A DNA stretch of 64,000 nt, taken from NCBI GenBank assembly GCA_963680875.1, contig OY804577.1, forward strand, positions 147,206,196 to 147,270,195, written 5' to 3'. A program made the position numbers and the translations under genes. Every line of letters starts with the position of its first letter. Position 1 is the stretch's first letter. The DNA is from Bathymodiolus brooksi. Its lineage: Eukaryota > Mollusca > Bivalvia > Mytilida > Modiolidae. Under the pieces are notes generated by a model. That model worked only from the letters and a program-made list of their open reading frames with translations. It was not told the origin of the DNA and did not search any database. Shown here piece by piece: positions 63,969-64,000 of this stretch.

Positions 63969-64000
63969 TATACATATATTATGCATGATATTGCTAGATA
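63969..64000. repeat. Start of another 24-bp satellite array at the right edge
   Basis: TATACATATATTATGCATGA followed by TATTGCTAGATA matches the 24-bp monomer of 55,053-62,240 (variant GATATTGCTAGATA). It is cut by the window edge, so its length is unknown. Confidence 0.8.

Overview
The window is eukaryotic repeat-dominated DNA, most likely from a marine mollusc and probably a bivalve of mytilid type. Spliceosomal exon boundaries, AT-rich introns, hundreds of kilobase-scale satellite monomers and two decayed reverse-transcriptase copies support this. I recognise the RT family and its 3' tail, from memory, as abundant in bivalve genomes; no database search was possible. There is no prokaryotic gene, operon, rRNA, tRNA or CRISPR array.

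Layout. (1) 1-43,070: one satellite array of 49-bp monomers mixed with a 45-bp class, about 880-890 copies, with higher-order structure and kilobase-sized internal duplications. (2) 43,071-44,095: dispersed-repeat fragments with hammerhead-ribozyme-like cores, a 44-bp x 10 array, and a coiled-coil exon. (3) 44,115-48,130: a minus-strand retroelement remnant split by a 3,215-bp fold-back element with CACTA ends and an ATA duplication. That element is itself interrupted by a 571-bp element with an 8-bp duplication. (4) 48,131-51,530: a 43-bp minisatellite split by another repeat element. (5) 51,531-55,052: three minus-strand exons, with introns holding a second RT remnant and 25-bp and 50-bp arrays. 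(6) 55,053-62,240: 24-bp AT-rich satellite interrupted twice by a hairpin/fold-back cassette, which is duplicated 2,026 bp apart. (7) 62,241-64,000: a possible 5' exon, a TIR element, two hairpins and the start of another 24-bp array.

The only convincing protein-coding gene is an unidentified coiled-coil gene on the minus strand. Exons 54,887-55,052, 51,969-52,070, 51,531-51,621 and about 43,899-44,095 join in one consistent reading frame. Everything else sits in or beside its introns. The most unusual observation is that two splice sites of this gene lie inside tandem arrays. The 43-bp minisatellite is made of copies of the exon/intron donor junction at 51,531, and the acceptor at 55,053 lies in the last monomer of the 24-bp satellite.

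Most long open frames in the window are artefacts of repeat periodicity, not genes. I did not find a new enzymatic or defence system.
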